DNA of 64,000 nucleotides, from the NCBI RefSeq assembly GCF_032229525.1, contig NZ_JAVTWB010000049.1:1-64000 (forward strand). The letters run 5' to 3'. A model generated the notes under the pieces. That model made no database searches. It saw only the letters and a list, made by a program, of their open reading frames with translations, and was not told where the DNA came from. The DNA comes from Accumulibacter sp032229525. Its GTDB lineage: Bacteria; Pseudomonadota; Gammaproteobacteria; Burkholderiales; Rhodocyclaceae. Position 1 is the first letter of the stretch; every line of letters begins with the position of its first letter. The position numbers and the translations under genes are program-made. Shown one piece after another: positions 35,870 to 44,705 of this stretch.

Positions 35870-38407
35870 ATGATTGAGTTTTCAATCAAGGCCTGGTTGG
35901 GCTTCTCCTTGCTTGTAATCCTTGCCAGCGGCGCGGGCTTGGCATTTGCGTGCTTTATCTCCTGGACAGACACCGCTCGACAGGCGAGAATGAACTTGGC
36001 TTTCGGCCTCGCGCTAGGACCATTCCTCGCGGGTTTGGCGATAATATTGGCATTGTATGTTTTTCCGCGGGACTCCCACGCCACTCATCTTTGGGTCACG
36101 GCGCTCATTCTCTTTATACCGTGCGCACTCGGCCTCACTAAATGGTCGTCGCGGCCCCAACAAATAATTGATCCACGGTCTCCATCTCTGGGATTCTATC
36201 TCCTTTGCGCACTGCTGATTCTGTGGATATCGGCGCTGCTGGTTAACTCTGTTTTCATACCCCTAATTGCGAACGATGCCCTCGAGTATGCGACGGTTGG
36301 GCGAGAGTTGTTCCATGTCCGCACACTCGACGCCTACCCGGTTCTGAATCCGGACACAAATCTCTCCGGGTTTTACGGGCCCTGGACCCATCCCCCGCTT
36401 TACGTCTCGCTGATCTACCTGATGTCTATTATTCAAAGGCACGCTGATGCACCCGGCTTGATGAGACTGATCGCGCCGTGGTTTCTCATCACCGCCACTT
36501 TCGGCGTCGTGAGTTTGGGAATACTTCGTTCGAAAACCTTTGGCCTTCTCTCCGGAGTTTTGTTCTTATCAACGCCCTTGCTTTTCCTCGGGGCAGGTGC
36601 AGGCGCGATCGACGCGCTAGCGGTTAGCGGAGTCACCCTAATTATTTTGATCTTGCTGGGCGCCAGAAACGATACAGCGAAATATTCTATCAGCTTGGGT
36701 TTGGTTCTCGGCGTCTCCCTGTGGACCCATTCCCAGGCATTACTTTTCGTTCCGTTGGTTTTCGCGATGCTGATTATCCGCCGCGGATTTGCAGATTGGC
36801 TTATGATTGTCAAGGAAGCGGTGATCGTGTCGATTTGCGCTTTAGTGGTTGGCGGCGCTCCCTATTTTAAGAACTGGACTATTTATGGCTCCGCGGTCAG
36901 TGACAATCCTCCTGTATTTGCCCTGCGAGAATTGGATTGGTCTGGATATTTCTCCTATGCGCGCGGACTGGATAATTGGGCAGCAATCATCCAATATGGT
37001 GTTTTGAAGGGTTGGTTTGTTCCGACCTCGTTTGGTTTCGCCTTCTGGCTTTGGACGCTGGGTGCTTTTCTCTTCTGGCGACAGTTCAGGCGAAATGAAA
37101 AGGTCGGCAAAACCGGTTTAAGGCAGAGTTTGTTGGATCAAGAACAGCAGCTTTTGTGGCTGTCTGGATCCTTTGTAGTTGTTTATCTATTAGGTGTTCT
37201 GTGCTCAGTCGGGTTGGGCGTAGACATCATGATTCGTAATGGCCGATATATGCTGGTGATGGTGCCGGCGCTCGTCTTCCTCGCCGCTTATGCCGTTGAG
37301 TTGTCCTGCCAGCGCGCGACCAATTTGTTAAGCAGAACCACCACGCCCGGGTTGTTAAGAGATGCCATCCTCGGATTGGCGATAGGATGCAGTGCTATTA
37401 TTCTTCTGAACTATTTTTTGGTCGGGCTATATGCTGAGTGGCGCCAAGTCCCATCACAACCTAAGCCAGATATATTCGCCGAAGATGCTGCAGAAGGTAA
37501 CCAATCGAAGGCGCCGCGTTTCGACTTCATTCTAGATTATTGGCCGTCGATTCGCCTAGCGAGACAGCTTGACGACGTCGTTCCGGCCGACTCTCTTGTG
37601 CTCAGCATGCGCCCGGCAGATATGTACTACACGAAACGGCGATTCGTCAGCTATCTTGATCCTCGGCTGATAGGTGTGTATCGCGAAAAAACTGCGCGAG
37701 CGGTAGCGCAAAAACTTCAAGAGCTTGGAATACATTTCATTCAGTTGACAGATTACAGCCTGCCGCCGTTCTACAACTCGGCTTTGCAGTCGGTATTGGC
37801 CGATCCGGAGTTGAGCCGTCTTGAGTCCTCGGTAGGAATGTCGCAGCTATATTCCCTGCATTCAAGCGGGTTAAAAAAAAGCACAGCGACCGAGTTGGCC
37901 CCGCCGGGTTTCCCGTGGGCACGAAGCCATCTGTTTCCTGCTTTTGTGCCTAAAAGCATTGTCGAGTTGATCGGTTTTCAACCGACGCCATTCAAGTCCT
38001 CAGAGTCGGTGACCACTTCTCTTTTAAATCACCAGGATCAAAGCGTTTTGCTGGCAACGGGCTTTGCGGGTGGTATCGGTTGGGGTGCGCTGAAGCAGAC
38101 GTTTATCGGTATTGAGAACGCGGAGTACCTGATAAACCTAGGTCTGCATGGGAAAGGGTTCGTGAGGCTCTGGATCGCGCAGTTTGACAGCACAGGAGCA
38201 CCGGTGCTTTATGACACCATCGACAAAGGCAAGCCTTTACGTATCGGCGAAATAGCCCTTACGGAAAGCCATCCCGGACAGGATTTCGCGCGCCGTTTCC
38301 GGCCTCACCCCGATGGAAAATTTTTGCGGATCGGCGTCGAGCATTTCGGCCGATCCAGTGTTTTGATTGAGAAGGCGTCGATCACTAAACTCGAGCCTGT
38401 GAACTGA
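35870..38407 (+). CDS. Large multi-spanning membrane protein, GT-C glycosyltransferase-like
   Basis: 845 residues. The first ~500 contain about 11-12 membrane helices; an acidic motif in the first large periplasmic loop, IANDALEYATVGRELFH, followed by YGPWTHPPLYVSLIYL, fits the GT-C fold (ArnT/PMT/DUF2029 group) that uses polyprenyl-linked sugars. The last ~300 residues are a soluble periplasmic domain. I cannot name the sugar. Base composition is visibly richer in A and T than the flanking genes (frequent TTA, ATA, AAT). A nine-codon open frame (35851-35877) overlaps the start. It begins the atypical core of the locus. Confidence 0.72.
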   Translation: MIEFSIKAWLGFSLLVILASGAGLAFACFISWTDTARQARMNLAFGLALGPFLAGLAIILALYVFPRDSHATHLWVTALILFIPCALGLTKWSSRPQQIIDPRSPSLGFYLLCALLILWISALLVNSVFIPLIANDALEYATVGRELFHVRTLDAYPVLNPDTNLSGFYGPWTHPPLYVSLIYLMSIIQRHADAPGLMRLIAPWFLITATFGVVSLGILRSKTFGLLSGVLFLSTPLLFLGAGAGAIDALAVSGVTLIILILLGARNDTAKYSISLGLVLGVSLWTHSQALLFVPLVFAMLIIRRGFADWLMIVKEAVIVSICALVVGGAPYFKNWTIYGSAVSDNPPVFALRELDWSGYFSYARGLDNWAAIIQYGVLKGWFVPTSFGFAFWLWTLGAFLFWRQFRRNEKVGKTGLRQSLLDQEQQLLWLSGSFVVVYLLGVLCSVGLGVDIMIRNGRYMLVMVPALVFLAAYAVELSCQRATNLLSRTTTPGLLRDAILGLAIGCSAIILLNYFLVGLYAEWRQVPSQPKPDIFAEDAAEGNQSKAPRFDFILDYWPSIRLARQLDDVVPADSLVLSMRPADMYYTKRRFVSYLDPRLIGVYREKTARAVAQKLQELGIHFIQLTDYSLPPFYNSALQSVLADPELSRLESSVGMSQLYSLHSSGLKKSTATELAPPGFPWARSHLFPAFVPKSIVELIGFQPTPFKSSESVTTSLLNHQDQSVLLATGFAGGIGWGALKQTFIGIENAEYLINLGLHGKGFVRLWIAQFDSTGAPVLYDTIDKGKPLRIGEIALTESHPGQDFARRFRPHPDGKFLRIGVEHFGRSSVLIEKASITKLEPVN

Positions 38408-38556
38408 GAAATTCAGTCGTGCTAGCAACTGGCTTGGGTTTTTCTGCTTGCTTGGGGAACGCGTTGAGGCACAATCGAGCGGAGTTATGTAAACGCCAAC
38501 ATGGATAATGCTGTGGAGATTCCGGTTCTGTCCCTGGCTGAACGCAATAAGCGTCA
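38408..38556. other. Short intergenic gap inside the locus
   Basis: About 150 bp. It contains TTGAGG-N16-TATGTA (from 38464) as a poor promoter candidate and a 19-codon open frame (38501-38560) whose stop overlaps the second flippase start. Neither is convincing alone. Confidence 0.3.
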
Positions 38557-39936
38557 ATGATGATAAGTTGGTTCGACCGTTTGGCAGCACGTGGTGGTTT
38601 GCTACGCTCCGTCCTGATTCTTGCTGGAGGTGCCGCGGGAGCGCAGCTTGTAATGGCGGCGGCGATGCCTGTGCTCTCCCGCTTGTACTCTCCCGCCGAC
38701 TTCGGTCAATTGGCAGTATTTTCTGGACTTGTATTGACGATTTCGGTGGCGGCATGCCTGCGCTGGGATATCGCAATTGCTCTTCCTGAAGCGGACGCGG
38801 ATGCCTTCGGGCTCTTGGTCTTGAGTGTTGCCAGTTGTTTGGTCATCTCCCTGCTGGGATTGCTGGCCGTGACGTCGGCTACCGCGACCTTCGTGGACTG
38901 GCTGGATCAGCCAGAGGCGGCAACTTGGCTATGGCTGGTACCACCCGCTGTCTTGGCGGTAGCGACTGGCAGCGCCTTACAGAACTGGTTTATACGGGCT
39001 CAAAATTTCGGTTTAATCTCTAAAGCGAGGTTGAGTCAAGCCGGCACCAGTGGTTCACTACAGATCGCCTTTGGATTGTCGGGCATCGGTGTGATCGGGC
39101 TGTTGATGGGGTATGTTGCTGCAGCCATCGTAGTGGTTGGATTTCTAGGCTTTCAATTATTTAAACAAAGCCACGATTTGCAATTGGCTCTGAACACGGC
39201 AAACCTGCGAAGGCTTGCTAGCACCTACAGTCGCTTCCCGGCATTTTCTACTTGGGAAGCCCTGTCTAACGTTGCCGCCATCCACGTACCCGTTATTCTC
39301 ATCGCGGGGAAGGTTGGCAATGATATTGCAGGTCAACTAATGCTGGCGATGTACGTAATTCAGGCGCCGATGGGATTAATTGGGGGGGCGATTTCTCAAG
39401 TGTATCTGTCGGAGGCCCCGTCGAGGTTACGTGTCGGCCGACTGGATCAGTTCACATTAGAGGTTTTAGGGAAACTTTGTAAGGTAGGAGTTGGCCCCCT
39501 GGTTGCGATTGGGGTTTTGTCACCAAGTGTTTTTTGGATCGTTTTCGGAAGCGAATGGGAAAAAGCGGGCCTTCTCATCGCTTGGATGACGCCTTGGTTT
39601 GTCCTCCAGTTCCTCGCATCACCGGTATCAATGGCTTTGCACGTCACTGGCAATCAGCGTGCTGCCATGAGCTTCCAGTTTTTCGCGTTATGCCTGCGTG
39701 TTTTTTCTGTACTCTGGGCTGCCGAGGTTTGGCCTGGTCTCGTAGGGGAAGCCTATGCCATCTCGGGCTTTTTTGTGTACAGTAACTACCTGTTGATCGT
39801 CGCTCACTCCCTGAGAATAAGGCCTGGGGCGTTGGCTGGCGTTTTGGCTAAAAACCTGTTGTGGTCGCTGCCGTGGATTATTTGCGGCGCGATGCTGGCT
39901 TGGACTATACATAACTACAGTGGATTAGCGTCGTGA
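38557..39936 (+). CDS. Polysaccharide flippase (Wzx-like, second copy)
   Basis: About 459 residues, 12-14 predicted membrane helices, polysaccharide-biosynthesis/MATE-like fold. The opening GGLLRSVLILAGGAAGAQLV and SRLYSPADFGQLAVFSGLV is characteristic of the lipopolysaccharide-biosynthesis flippase group. It is not obviously related to the first flippase beyond the fold. It overlaps the polymerase gene (stop TGA inside the next start ATGATG), so flippase and polymerase form a pair, as in Wzx/Wzy-dependent clusters. Confidence 0.85.
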   Translation: MMISWFDRLAARGGLLRSVLILAGGAAGAQLVMAAAMPVLSRLYSPADFGQLAVFSGLVLTISVAACLRWDIAIALPEADADAFGLLVLSVASCLVISLLGLLAVTSATATFVDWLDQPEAATWLWLVPPAVLAVATGSALQNWFIRAQNFGLISKARLSQAGTSGSLQIAFGLSGIGVIGLLMGYVAAAIVVVGFLGFQLFKQSHDLQLALNTANLRRLASTYSRFPAFSTWEALSNVAAIHVPVILIAGKVGNDIAGQLMLAMYVIQAPMGLIGGAISQVYLSEAPSRLRVGRLDQFTLEVLGKLCKVGVGPLVAIGVLSPSVFWIVFGSEWEKAGLLIAWMTPWFVLQFLASPVSMALHVTGNQRAAMSFQFFALCLRVFSVLWAAEVWPGLVGEAYAISGFFVYSNYLLIVAHSLRIRPGALAGVLAKNLLWSLPWIICGAMLAWTIHNYSGLAS

Positions 39937-41204
39937 TGATCGACCTTGGATCCGTTTTCAGGCGTCAATCCGAGCGATCTCGGTGGGCCACAGCGTTATT
40001 ATCACCAGATAACAGTTTGTTGGTTTTCGGTTTCTTGTTGCTGATGGCCTACAGCATGGTGCCGTTTCTTGCCTGGGCTGCTGCGGGTGCAAGCGACGAG
40101 TATTTGCTTTTGGCGAGCCTTACGTGTTTGGCGCTTCTCGCCATGTGGCTCGGTGGCAACTGCTCCATCTTCGACCATCGCGTTGGCGGCGCTTCAGAAT
40201 TGGTGGAAGTGGACGGGAAGTATGTCATCGCTTTTATTTGTCTTCTCTTTTTATTTTTCGGTTTGTACGTTGTTTTAACAGCACCGACAGTTCCGCTATT
40301 AAGCGCTTTGCAAGGGGTTGACGCGTACTCGCTAAGTGAGGAAAGAGGTGCCTTCTTGAAGGGGAGGCAGGGCGTTGAGAGCGCTTTGCTTTATGTCTCG
40401 ACTATCCTGACAAGCACCCTCGTTCCCTACGCTTTGCTGCATGCGTTTGCCTTTGGGTACCGGATTCGTTATATTACTCTGGGCCTGTTTATAATCTACT
40501 GCCTTAGTTTTATGCAGAAGGCGCTTTTTCTCAATGCGCTGATGCCAATTATTGTATTGATTGCCATGAAAGGCTATCTCAGCCGGCGGCTGGTTTTCTT
40601 TGTTGTTTCCGGCACATTTATCGCACTGCTCGGATTGGTTGCGTTTTCATATGATGGCAACAAGTCCGAAGCGCTTGTTGCGGGAAGCTATTTTTCTGGG
40701 TCTTACCTTCCTGTTGGGAGTTTGGACTATCTTGTGTGGCGTATTTTCGCTGTTCCGATATTTACGGCCGCGGACACCCTTGCCGTTCACCGGGAGACGT
40801 TCAGTTCCGAGCATCTCCTTGGCGCCACCAGTTCCTTCTTTGCCTTCGTTTTTGGGTTTGACAGGATTAACATAGAACGCTATGTTGCCGATTATCAATT
40901 TGGTGGGTCTAGTCAGATTGCGAACTCCAACGCCGTGTTTTTTATCGACGGTTTTGTTAACTTTGGTTGGCTCGGCGTTTTTCTGTATGGCCTGGTTGCT
41001 GGGCAGATTTTCCGATTGTTTCGGTTCTCGAGCGACATTGCGTTCAAAGCTTTGTGGCCGATTTTTGCCTTTCAGCTATTTTCGGGGTCATTGATCGGGA
41101 CAGTACTAAGTAATGGTTGGGGAGGGTTGGTGCTTTGCGCCCTGTTTTTCAAGGTATCGGAACACAATACTGATCAATCGTTGGGCCGACACTTAAATGA
41201 ATAG
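39933..41204 (+). CDS. O-antigen/oligosaccharide repeat-unit polymerase (Wzy-like)
   Basis: About 423 residues with 10 or more membrane helices and a large periplasmic loop in the middle-to-C-terminal part. The late motif NSNAVFFIDGFVNFGWLGVF is of the type seen in oligosaccharide repeat-unit polymerases. The overlaps with the flippase upstream and the GT2 downstream (8 bp) support a polymerase role. Sequence-diverse family, so the call rests on topology, motif and context. A+T-rich like its neighbours. Confidence 0.78.
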   Translation: MMIDLGSVFRRQSERSRWATALLSPDNSLLVFGFLLLMAYSMVPFLAWAAAGASDEYLLLASLTCLALLAMWLGGNCSIFDHRVGGASELVEVDGKYVIAFICLLFLFFGLYVVLTAPTVPLLSALQGVDAYSLSEERGAFLKGRQGVESALLYVSTILTSTLVPYALLHAFAFGYRIRYITLGLFIIYCLSFMQKALFLNALMPIIVLIAMKGYLSRRLVFFVVSGTFIALLGLVAFSYDGNKSEALVAGSYFSGSYLPVGSLDYLVWRIFAVPIFTAADTLAVHRETFSSEHLLGATSSFFAFVFGFDRINIERYVADYQFGGSSQIANSNAVFFIDGFVNFGWLGVFLYGLVAGQIFRLFRFSSDIAFKALWPIFAFQLFSGSLIGTVLSNGWGGLVLCALFFKVSEHNTDQSLGRHLNE

Positions 41205-42123
41205 CCGTCTTGGTGGTAATACACAATGTGGTGGCGCTCCTCTTATTTCGGTGGTGGTGGCCGCGAAGAACGAAGAACATCATCTGCGTCAGGCGCTTTG
41301 TAGTATTTTGGCTCAGAATGACGTTAACCTTGAGCTCGTTTTCGTCGATGACGGATCCAATGACCGCACGTTAGATATTGCTTGCGAAATAGGTCGGGGA
41401 GATCGTCGCTTGTCTGTCTACAGTAATCAGGGTTCGGGCAAGTGCAGCGGCTTCAATTTCGGAGTAAGCAAGGCCAGAGGTGCCTACGTGTGCATTTTTT
41501 CCGGGGACGATGTGATGCCCCAGGGCAGTTTGCGGGGTCGCCTTGATGCCATTCAGGCTAGTGGTCAGGAAACCGCGGTTATCGGACTCTCGAAGCTCGT
41601 GACGATGTCCGATGTCAGCAAATTTGATGGCTTCCTTATTCCCCGGGCCAAGGGAGTTGGTGCTCTCAGTGGCGTGTCGCCATTGATGAATCGGAAAGCG
41701 CTGGAGCTGGTTTTTCCGGTGCCGGAGTTTTTGCCGAACGAGGATACATGGATGGAGTTGGCTGTCTTGCATCTTGAAGACGTCCTAGTGATTCACTCCA
41801 ATGTCGTGGCGTGCCGATGGCGTGTTCATTCTGGCAATAGTATCAATATGATGTTGCCATTTGCAGAATACAACTCAAAGGTGACCGCCAGATTTCGTGC
41901 GTTGCCCGTATTCTACGAGAAGTTCAAAGATAGTATCAGTCAAGATCAGTCGACCATATTGCGAGCAAAAATGCGTTGCGAGGAATCCCGAGTTCAGGGA
42001 GATATGGTTGGCGTCATGTTGTCTGGCGCGGGTTTCGTTGATCGACTGCGTGCTCTTTCGATTACCAACGGATTCCTGTTTTGGATTCGACGATCTTGCT
42101 ACGGTCTGTTTAGTGGCTGGTAG
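41197..42123 (+). CDS. Glycosyltransferase family 2
   Basis: About 308 residues, soluble GT-A enzyme. ISVVVAAKNEEHHLRQALCS, VFVDDGSNDRT, a NQGSGKCSGFNFG nucleotide-sugar region, the DXD-type CIFSGDDVMPQG and the catalytic-base region NEDTWMELAV. Substrate unknown. It overlaps the polymerase gene by 8 bp and is the last of the A+T-richer genes; wbpG follows after 22 bp. Confidence 0.87.
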   Translation: MNSRLGGNTQCGGAPLISVVVAAKNEEHHLRQALCSILAQNDVNLELVFVDDGSNDRTLDIACEIGRGDRRLSVYSNQGSGKCSGFNFGVSKARGAYVCIFSGDDVMPQGSLRGRLDAIQASGQETAVIGLSKLVTMSDVSKFDGFLIPRAKGVGALSGVSPLMNRKALELVFPVPEFLPNEDTWMELAVLHLEDVLVIHSNVVACRWRVHSGNSINMMLPFAEYNSKVTARFRALPVFYEKFKDSISQDQSTILRAKMRCEESRVQGDMVGVMLSGAGFVDRLRALSITNGFLFWIRRSCYGLFSGW

Positions 42124-42145
42124 GTTTGGCTGTTCGGGGAATTTT

Positions 42146-43285
42146 ATGAGTGAACGATATAGGATATGCGTCAATTGCATTATGGACACCACGGATCCCG
42201 GCATCTCTTTTGATGAGGAGGGTGTTTGCGACTACTGCAGCAACTTCAAGAATGAAATCGAACCGAACTGGTACCCAAACACCAAAGGCCAGACGGAACT
42301 TGCTTCTCTTGCTGAAAAAATCCAGGTAGAGGGAAAGGGCAAGAGCTTTGATTGCATTATCGGGTTGAGCGGCGGTCTGGATAGTTCCTATACCGCGCTG
42401 ATCGCGAAGGATAGGATGGGCTTGCGGCCGCTGCTGTTCCACGTGGATGCCGGGTGGAACACCGATCAGGCGGTGGGAAACATAGAGAAACTGGTCGATG
42501 GCCTTGGACTTGATCTCTATACCGAGGTGATCAACTGGGAAGAAATGAAGGATCTCCAACTTGCTTTCCTGCGTGCGCAGATCGCGGACCAGGATTTGCC
42601 ACAGGATGGCGCCTTCTTCTCGGCCCTCTACAAGTTTGCCAGGAAGCACCGCATCAAGTACGTGTTGACCGGCTCAAATGTGTCAACGGAATGCTGCCGT
42701 GAACCGGAAGCATGGGGTGGCTATCCAGGCATTGACAAAACGCTGTTCAAGGATATTCACGCTCGCTTTGGCAAACGTCAGTTGAAGACCTTTCCGCTGG
42801 TGGACATCTTTACGTACAAGGTGCTCTATCAGAAGGTTCTCGGAATGGAGGTCGTCAAACCTTTGAATCTTGTACCGTATATCAAGGCTGAGGCTGAGCG
42901 GGAGCTCGAACGCCGCTTCGGCTGGCAGAAGTTCCAGCACAAACACCACGAGTCGCGCTTCACGCGTTTCTATGAAGACTACTGGATGCCGCGCAAGTTC
43001 GGTTACCACAAGCGCCGAGCTCACTTCTCCAGTCTGATCCTCACCGGGCAGATGACGCGCGAGGCCGCATTGGCGCGTCTCGCACGGCCCGAGATGGGCG
43101 AAGAGTTTCTCAGGCAGGAGTTCGAGTACGTAGCCCACAAGCTCGGCTTGACGGTGGCTGAACTTCAGGAGATCTTTGATGGCGAGAACAAGACCTACCG
43201 GGACTACCGGAACAAGCGCTGGGCTATCGGCGTTGGTACCGACGTAATGCGTCGGCTCGGCCAGGAAAGAAGGTTGTTTCGATGA
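42146..43285 (+). CDS. wbpG: N-acetyl sugar amidotransferase (WbpG-like)
   Basis: About 379 residues. PP-loop ATP pyrophosphatase IIGLSGGLDSSYTALIA near residue 75, preceded by a CxxC...CxxC element (ICVNCIMDTTDPG, GVCDYC). With HisH and HisF paralogues it converts a sugar N-acetyl group to acetamidino using glutamine ammonia, as in Pseudomonas aeruginosa O-antigen synthesis. Start ATG 42146 with GGGGA five bases upstream; the longer frame is an accident of the GT2 gene. Its stop overlaps the hisH start (ATGA). It shares the cysteine signature with the C-terminal half of the fused protein at 33784. Confidence 0.93.
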   Translation: MSERYRICVNCIMDTTDPGISFDEEGVCDYCSNFKNEIEPNWYPNTKGQTELASLAEKIQVEGKGKSFDCIIGLSGGLDSSYTALIAKDRMGLRPLLFHVDAGWNTDQAVGNIEKLVDGLGLDLYTEVINWEEMKDLQLAFLRAQIADQDLPQDGAFFSALYKFARKHRIKYVLTGSNVSTECCREPEAWGGYPGIDKTLFKDIHARFGKRQLKTFPLVDIFTYKVLYQKVLGMEVVKPLNLVPYIKAEAERELERRFGWQKFQHKHHESRFTRFYEDYWMPRKFGYHKRRAHFSSLILTGQMTREAALARLARPEMGEEFLRQEFEYVAHKLGLTVAELQEIFDGENKTYRDYRNKRWAIGVGTDVMRRLGQERRLFR

Positions 43286-43896
43286 TTCACATCGTGGACT
43301 ATGGTTTGGGGAACATCCAGGCGTTTGTCACCATGTACAAGCGCCTGGGCGTGGCGACGGTGCGTGCTCGATGCGAGGATGACCTGCGCGATGCGAACAA
43401 GCTGATCCTCCCGGGCGTCGGCGCTTTTGACCATGCCATGGCCTTGCTTGATGCTTCTGGAATGCGCCAAGCGCTTGAACAGCTGGTGAAACGGGACCGC
43501 GTGCCCGTATTGGGCATTTGTGTTGGTATGCAGATCCTTGCCGATTCCAGCGAAGAGGGTGTTGGGGCGGGCCTCGGTTGGGTCAAGGGGCAGGTGCGCA
43601 GCTTTGCCGGCAATCCGGCTTCCGCCGCTTTGCCCATGCCGCACATGGGGTGGAACGATGTTCTTCCCGCTGCCGGGTGCCGCTTGTTTAAAACGCTGGA
43701 AGATGAGGCCCGCTTCTATTTCCTGCATTCGTACTACTTGGAATGTGCAGACGTGACAAGTGCGGTGGCACGCGCGGACTACGGCTTCAGGTTTGCTTGC
43801 GCAGTGCAGAATGATAATGTCTTTGGTGTACAGTTCCACCCCGAAAAGAGCCATCACTGGGGTGCGGCGCTCTTGAAGAACTTCGCGGAGCTCTGA
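43282..43896 (+). CDS. hisH: HisH-like glutaminase subunit of the sugar amidotransferase
   Basis: Class-I glutamine amidotransferase of 204 residues: DYGLGNIQAF, LPGVGAFDHAM, nucleophile LGICVGMQILAD (Cys near 81) and the His/Glu pair in GVQFHPEKSHHW. It would release ammonia and channel it to the HisF-like partner. Because it is sandwiched between wbpG and hisF inside the polysaccharide locus, a role in sugar amidination is far more likely than histidine synthesis (inference from context). Translationally coupled to wbpG. Confidence 0.92.
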   Translation: MIHIVDYGLGNIQAFVTMYKRLGVATVRARCEDDLRDANKLILPGVGAFDHAMALLDASGMRQALEQLVKRDRVPVLGICVGMQILADSSEEGVGAGLGWVKGQVRSFAGNPASAALPMPHMGWNDVLPAAGCRLFKTLEDEARFYFLHSYYLECADVTSAVARADYGFRFACAVQNDNVFGVQFHPEKSHHWGAALLKNFAEL

Positions 43897-43897
43897 G

Positions 43898-44695
43898 ATG
43901 CTACGCCCAAGAATCATTCCGTGCTTGCTGGTGCATCAGGGCGGGCTCGTCAAAACCGTTGAATTCAAAGACCCAAAATACGTTGGTGATCCGATCAATG
44001 CGGTCAGGATTTTCAATGAAAAAGAGGCGGACGAACTGATCGTTCTCGATATCGATGCCACGGTCAAGGGGGCTGAACCGGATTACCGGATGATTGCCAA
44101 TCTGGCCGCCGAGTGCCGCATGCCCTTGTGTTACGGCGGTGGCGTCCGGACGCCGGAGCAGGCCAAGAAGATCATCGGCCTTGGCGTCGAGAAGATCGCC
44201 ATGAGCACGGCGGCAGTTGAAGATGCGACGCTGGTTTCCCGCACGGCGGACGCGGTGGGCCGGCAAAGTGTGGTGGTCGTTCTGGATGTGCGCAGGAAAG
44301 CCGGACTTTTCGCCTCCGGCTACGAAGTCTTCACTGGCAACGGCAAAAAAGCGCAAAGTGGAGACCCCTTCAAGCTGGCAGAGCGGATGCAGGCGGCCGG
44401 CGCGGGCGAGATCATCATCAATTCGATCGAGCGTGACGGCCAGATGAAGGGCTACGACCTGGCCCTGGCGACCAGAATGCGGCGCGAATCGCGGATTCCG
44501 CTTACTCTGCTAGGCGGCGCTGGCTCTCATCACGACCTTGAAGCGCTGCTGGGTGCATGTGGCGTGGTGGGTGCTTCCGCTGGTAGTCTGTTCGTTTTCA
44601 AGGGGCCATATCGCGCTGTTCTGATCAACTATCCCACGCCAGAGCAGAAGGACGCGATTTGCCGTGCCGGCCTTGCGTCGTATTCGTTGTCATAA
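43898..44695 (+). CDS. hisF: HisF-like cyclase paralogue of the sugar amidotransferase
   Basis: TIM-barrel protein of 265 residues: RIIPCLLVHQGGLVKTVEF, LIVLDIDATVKG, CYGGGVRTPEQA, INSIERDGQMKGYDL and LLGGAGSHHDLEAL. It carries the HisF scaffold (first-strand D in place of the canonical PCLDV reads PCLLV, as in locus-specific HisF2 copies). It probably delivers ammonia to WbpG. It starts one base after hisH and ends 10 bp before wbjB. Confidence 0.92.
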   Translation: MLRPRIIPCLLVHQGGLVKTVEFKDPKYVGDPINAVRIFNEKEADELIVLDIDATVKGAEPDYRMIANLAAECRMPLCYGGGVRTPEQAKKIIGLGVEKIAMSTAAVEDATLVSRTADAVGRQSVVVVLDVRRKAGLFASGYEVFTGNGKKAQSGDPFKLAERMQAAGAGEIIINSIERDGQMKGYDLALATRMRRESRIPLTLLGGAGSHHDLEALLGACGVVGASAGSLFVFKGPYRAVLINYPTPEQKDAICRAGLASYSLS

Positions 44696-44705
44696 GCGAG
44701 ACCTA

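Noticed and set aside
43282..44695. hisH and hisF as histidine biosynthesis genes
   Set aside because: They are coupled to wbpG inside a polysaccharide locus and no other his gene is near; the sugar-amidotransferase role explains them better.
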